A stretch of 64,000 bases of DNA from Nostoc sp. MS1 (GTDB taxonomy: Bacteria; Cyanobacteriota; Cyanobacteriia; Cyanobacteriales; Nostocaceae), in NCBI RefSeq assembly GCF_019976755.1, contig NZ_AP023441.1, positions 6,383,501 through 6,447,500 on the forward strand, given 5' to 3'. Numbering within the stretch: the first letter of the stretch is position 1; every line of letters begins with the position of its first letter. The translations under genes and the position numbers were made by a program. The notes below the pieces were generated by a model. The model was not told the origin of the DNA. It was given only the letters and a program-made list of their open reading frames with translations, and did not search any database. Positions 62,971-64,000 of this stretch are shown here, in pieces.

Positions 62971-62987
62971 TACCAACATAGCTGGTA
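62971..62987. promoter_or_regulatory. TACCAA-N5-TTGGTA-like palindrome, site 6
   Basis: TACCAA-CATAG-CTGGTA with one mismatch. It lies 114 bases before the ModA-like gene at 63101. Confidence 0.6.
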
Positions 62988-63100
62988 AAGTGTTTTTGTG
63001 AATAAAAGTAAGTATAACCCTGAATATGTCAGAATTTCAAGCCTTAAATAAACAACATTTGAGTGTTATTTACCAGAAATTAACATAATAGTTACCAACC

Positions 63101-64000
63101 ATGAAAAGGCATTTCTATACGTTTTCATTAATAGCTTGTGCTGTCAGTATTACACTACCAACCCCAGCATTGGGTGTTACACTATACGGCGCAGGTAGCT
63201 TGCGGAGTAGTCTTACCAAGTTGACAGAAGCTTTCACAAAAGATTCTGGCATTGCTGTTAATACATACTTTGGGCCTTCAGGTTTAACAAGAGCCAAAAT
63301 AGAAAACGAACTAGCAGGAAATCTTAAAACCGCAGATGTGTTCGCCAGTGCGGACTTAGGAAATCCTCTACAACTCTTTCAAAAAGGCTTGAGTAGTCCT
63401 GTCGAGAATTTCACTAGCAATCGTATGGTTGCTGTCTTAAGACCAGGGTTGGATAATATTACATCAGATAATTTATTAGGCTTCTTACTTGATCCCAACA
63501 TTAAAATAGGCACATCAACACCACTATCTGATCCTTCTGGAGACTACGCTTGGCAGATATTTGATAAAGCCGACAAGGTTAGACCCGGTAGTTCTCAAAC
63601 TCTTAAAGACAAAGCCTTGCAGTTGGTAGGTGGAAACCCCTCTGCGCCACCAGTTCCCAGTAATGAAAATAACCTCGTTTACTTTCTAAAAACAAATCCT
63701 CTTGCAGATATCTTTTTAGCTTATTACACCAGTGGTAAAACGGCTCAAGAACTAGAAGCAGGACAGGATTTACGAATAGTAGAGTTGCCTGATTATTTAG
63801 CAACAAAGGCTGATTATGGTTTGACTGTTATCAAGAATGCAGATCCCGACGCTGAAAAATTAGCCCCATATATCCTCTCACCAAAAGGTCAAGCAATTTT
63901 GGCTAATTATGGATTTACTAGCCCTTATTCTACACCTGTTCCAGAAAATCAGGGTGCGTATGGTACTTTACTTGCTTTAAGCGTAGTTTTTGCTATGCAC
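63101..64000 (+). CDS. ModA-like secreted binding protein, runs off the window
   Basis: 300 codons visible, no stop before the window end. Signal peptide MKRHFYTFSLIACAVSITLP with cleavage near ALG-VT. The mature start VTLYGAGSLRSSLTKLTEAF, then NTYFGPSGLTRAKIENELAG and ADVFASADLGNPLQLFQKGL are classical for ModA/extracellular-solute-binding family 11 proteins; FGPSG is the anion loop. It binds molybdate, tungstate or a similar anion. A permease may continue beyond the window. Confidence 0.82.
   Translation, partial: MKRHFYTFSLIACAVSITLPTPALGVTLYGAGSLRSSLTKLTEAFTKDSGIAVNTYFGPSGLTRAKIENELAGNLKTADVFASADLGNPLQLFQKGLSSPVENFTSNRMVAVLRPGLDNITSDNLLGFLLDPNIKIGTSTPLSDPSGDYAWQIFDKADKVRPGSSQTLKDKALQLVGGNPSAPPVPSNENNLVYFLKTNPLADIFLAYYTSGKTAQELEAGQDLRIVELPDYLATKADYGLTVIKNADPDAEKLAPYILSPKGQAILANYGFTSPYSTPVPENQGAYGTLLALSVVFAMH

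Overview
The window looks like a heterocyst-forming (Nostocales) cyanobacterium of the Nostoc/Anabaena type. The evidence is frequent HIP1 octamers (GCGATCGC), short tandem heptamer repeats, small dispersed repeats inside genes, a PEP-CTERM protein, pentapeptide and FG-GAP/VCBS repeat proteins, DevBCA-type exporters, a CoaR-type cobalt regulator and an RppA/RppB two-component pair. No rRNA, tRNA or CRISPR array was seen.

Left flank (1-7841), chromosome-like: DUF2949 and DUF192 proteins; a BamHI-type restriction-modification system (endonuclease 1989-2582, methyltransferase 2593-3588, small HTH gene 3625-3870) beside a shortened STAND NTPase (4007-5482); a c-di-AMP (ydaO-type) riboswitch near 5595-5775; and response regulator rppA (7090-7764).

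Insert (7842-52548), about 44.7 kb, accessory and plasmid-like. It is bounded by two copies of one 894-bp IS5-type element and has a third copy at 37357-38250. Its outer edges touch rppA on the left and rppB on the right, so it appears to split a normally adjacent kinase/regulator pair. It carries ribbon-helix-helix genes, a tyrosine recombinase with plasmid-type neighbours (30143-33112), an array of 11-bp direct repeats (22965-23300) with related sites before the gene at 32411, a recD2 gene broken by a 25-nt repeat, an ECF sigma/anti-sigma pair with a divergent cupredoxin/phosphoesterase operon (23756-27636), a BASS-type transporter plus arylsulfatase (33646-36919), several other IS elements, and an AT-rich candidate terpenoid/lipid cluster (42574-49907: flavin monooxygenase, radical SAM, squalene/phytoene synthase-like enzyme, DevBCA-type exporter).

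Right flank (52549-64000): rppB kinase, a CoaR-like cobalt regulator, a degenerate HsdR N-terminal protein, a Mop-type molybdate-binding protein, two ModA-like secreted binding proteins, a PEP-CTERM protein, an IS630-type element and a CARDB/subtilisin protease. A palindrome TACCAA-N5-TTGGTA recurs at about six places upstream of these genes and suggests a local metal/oxyanion-linked regulon.
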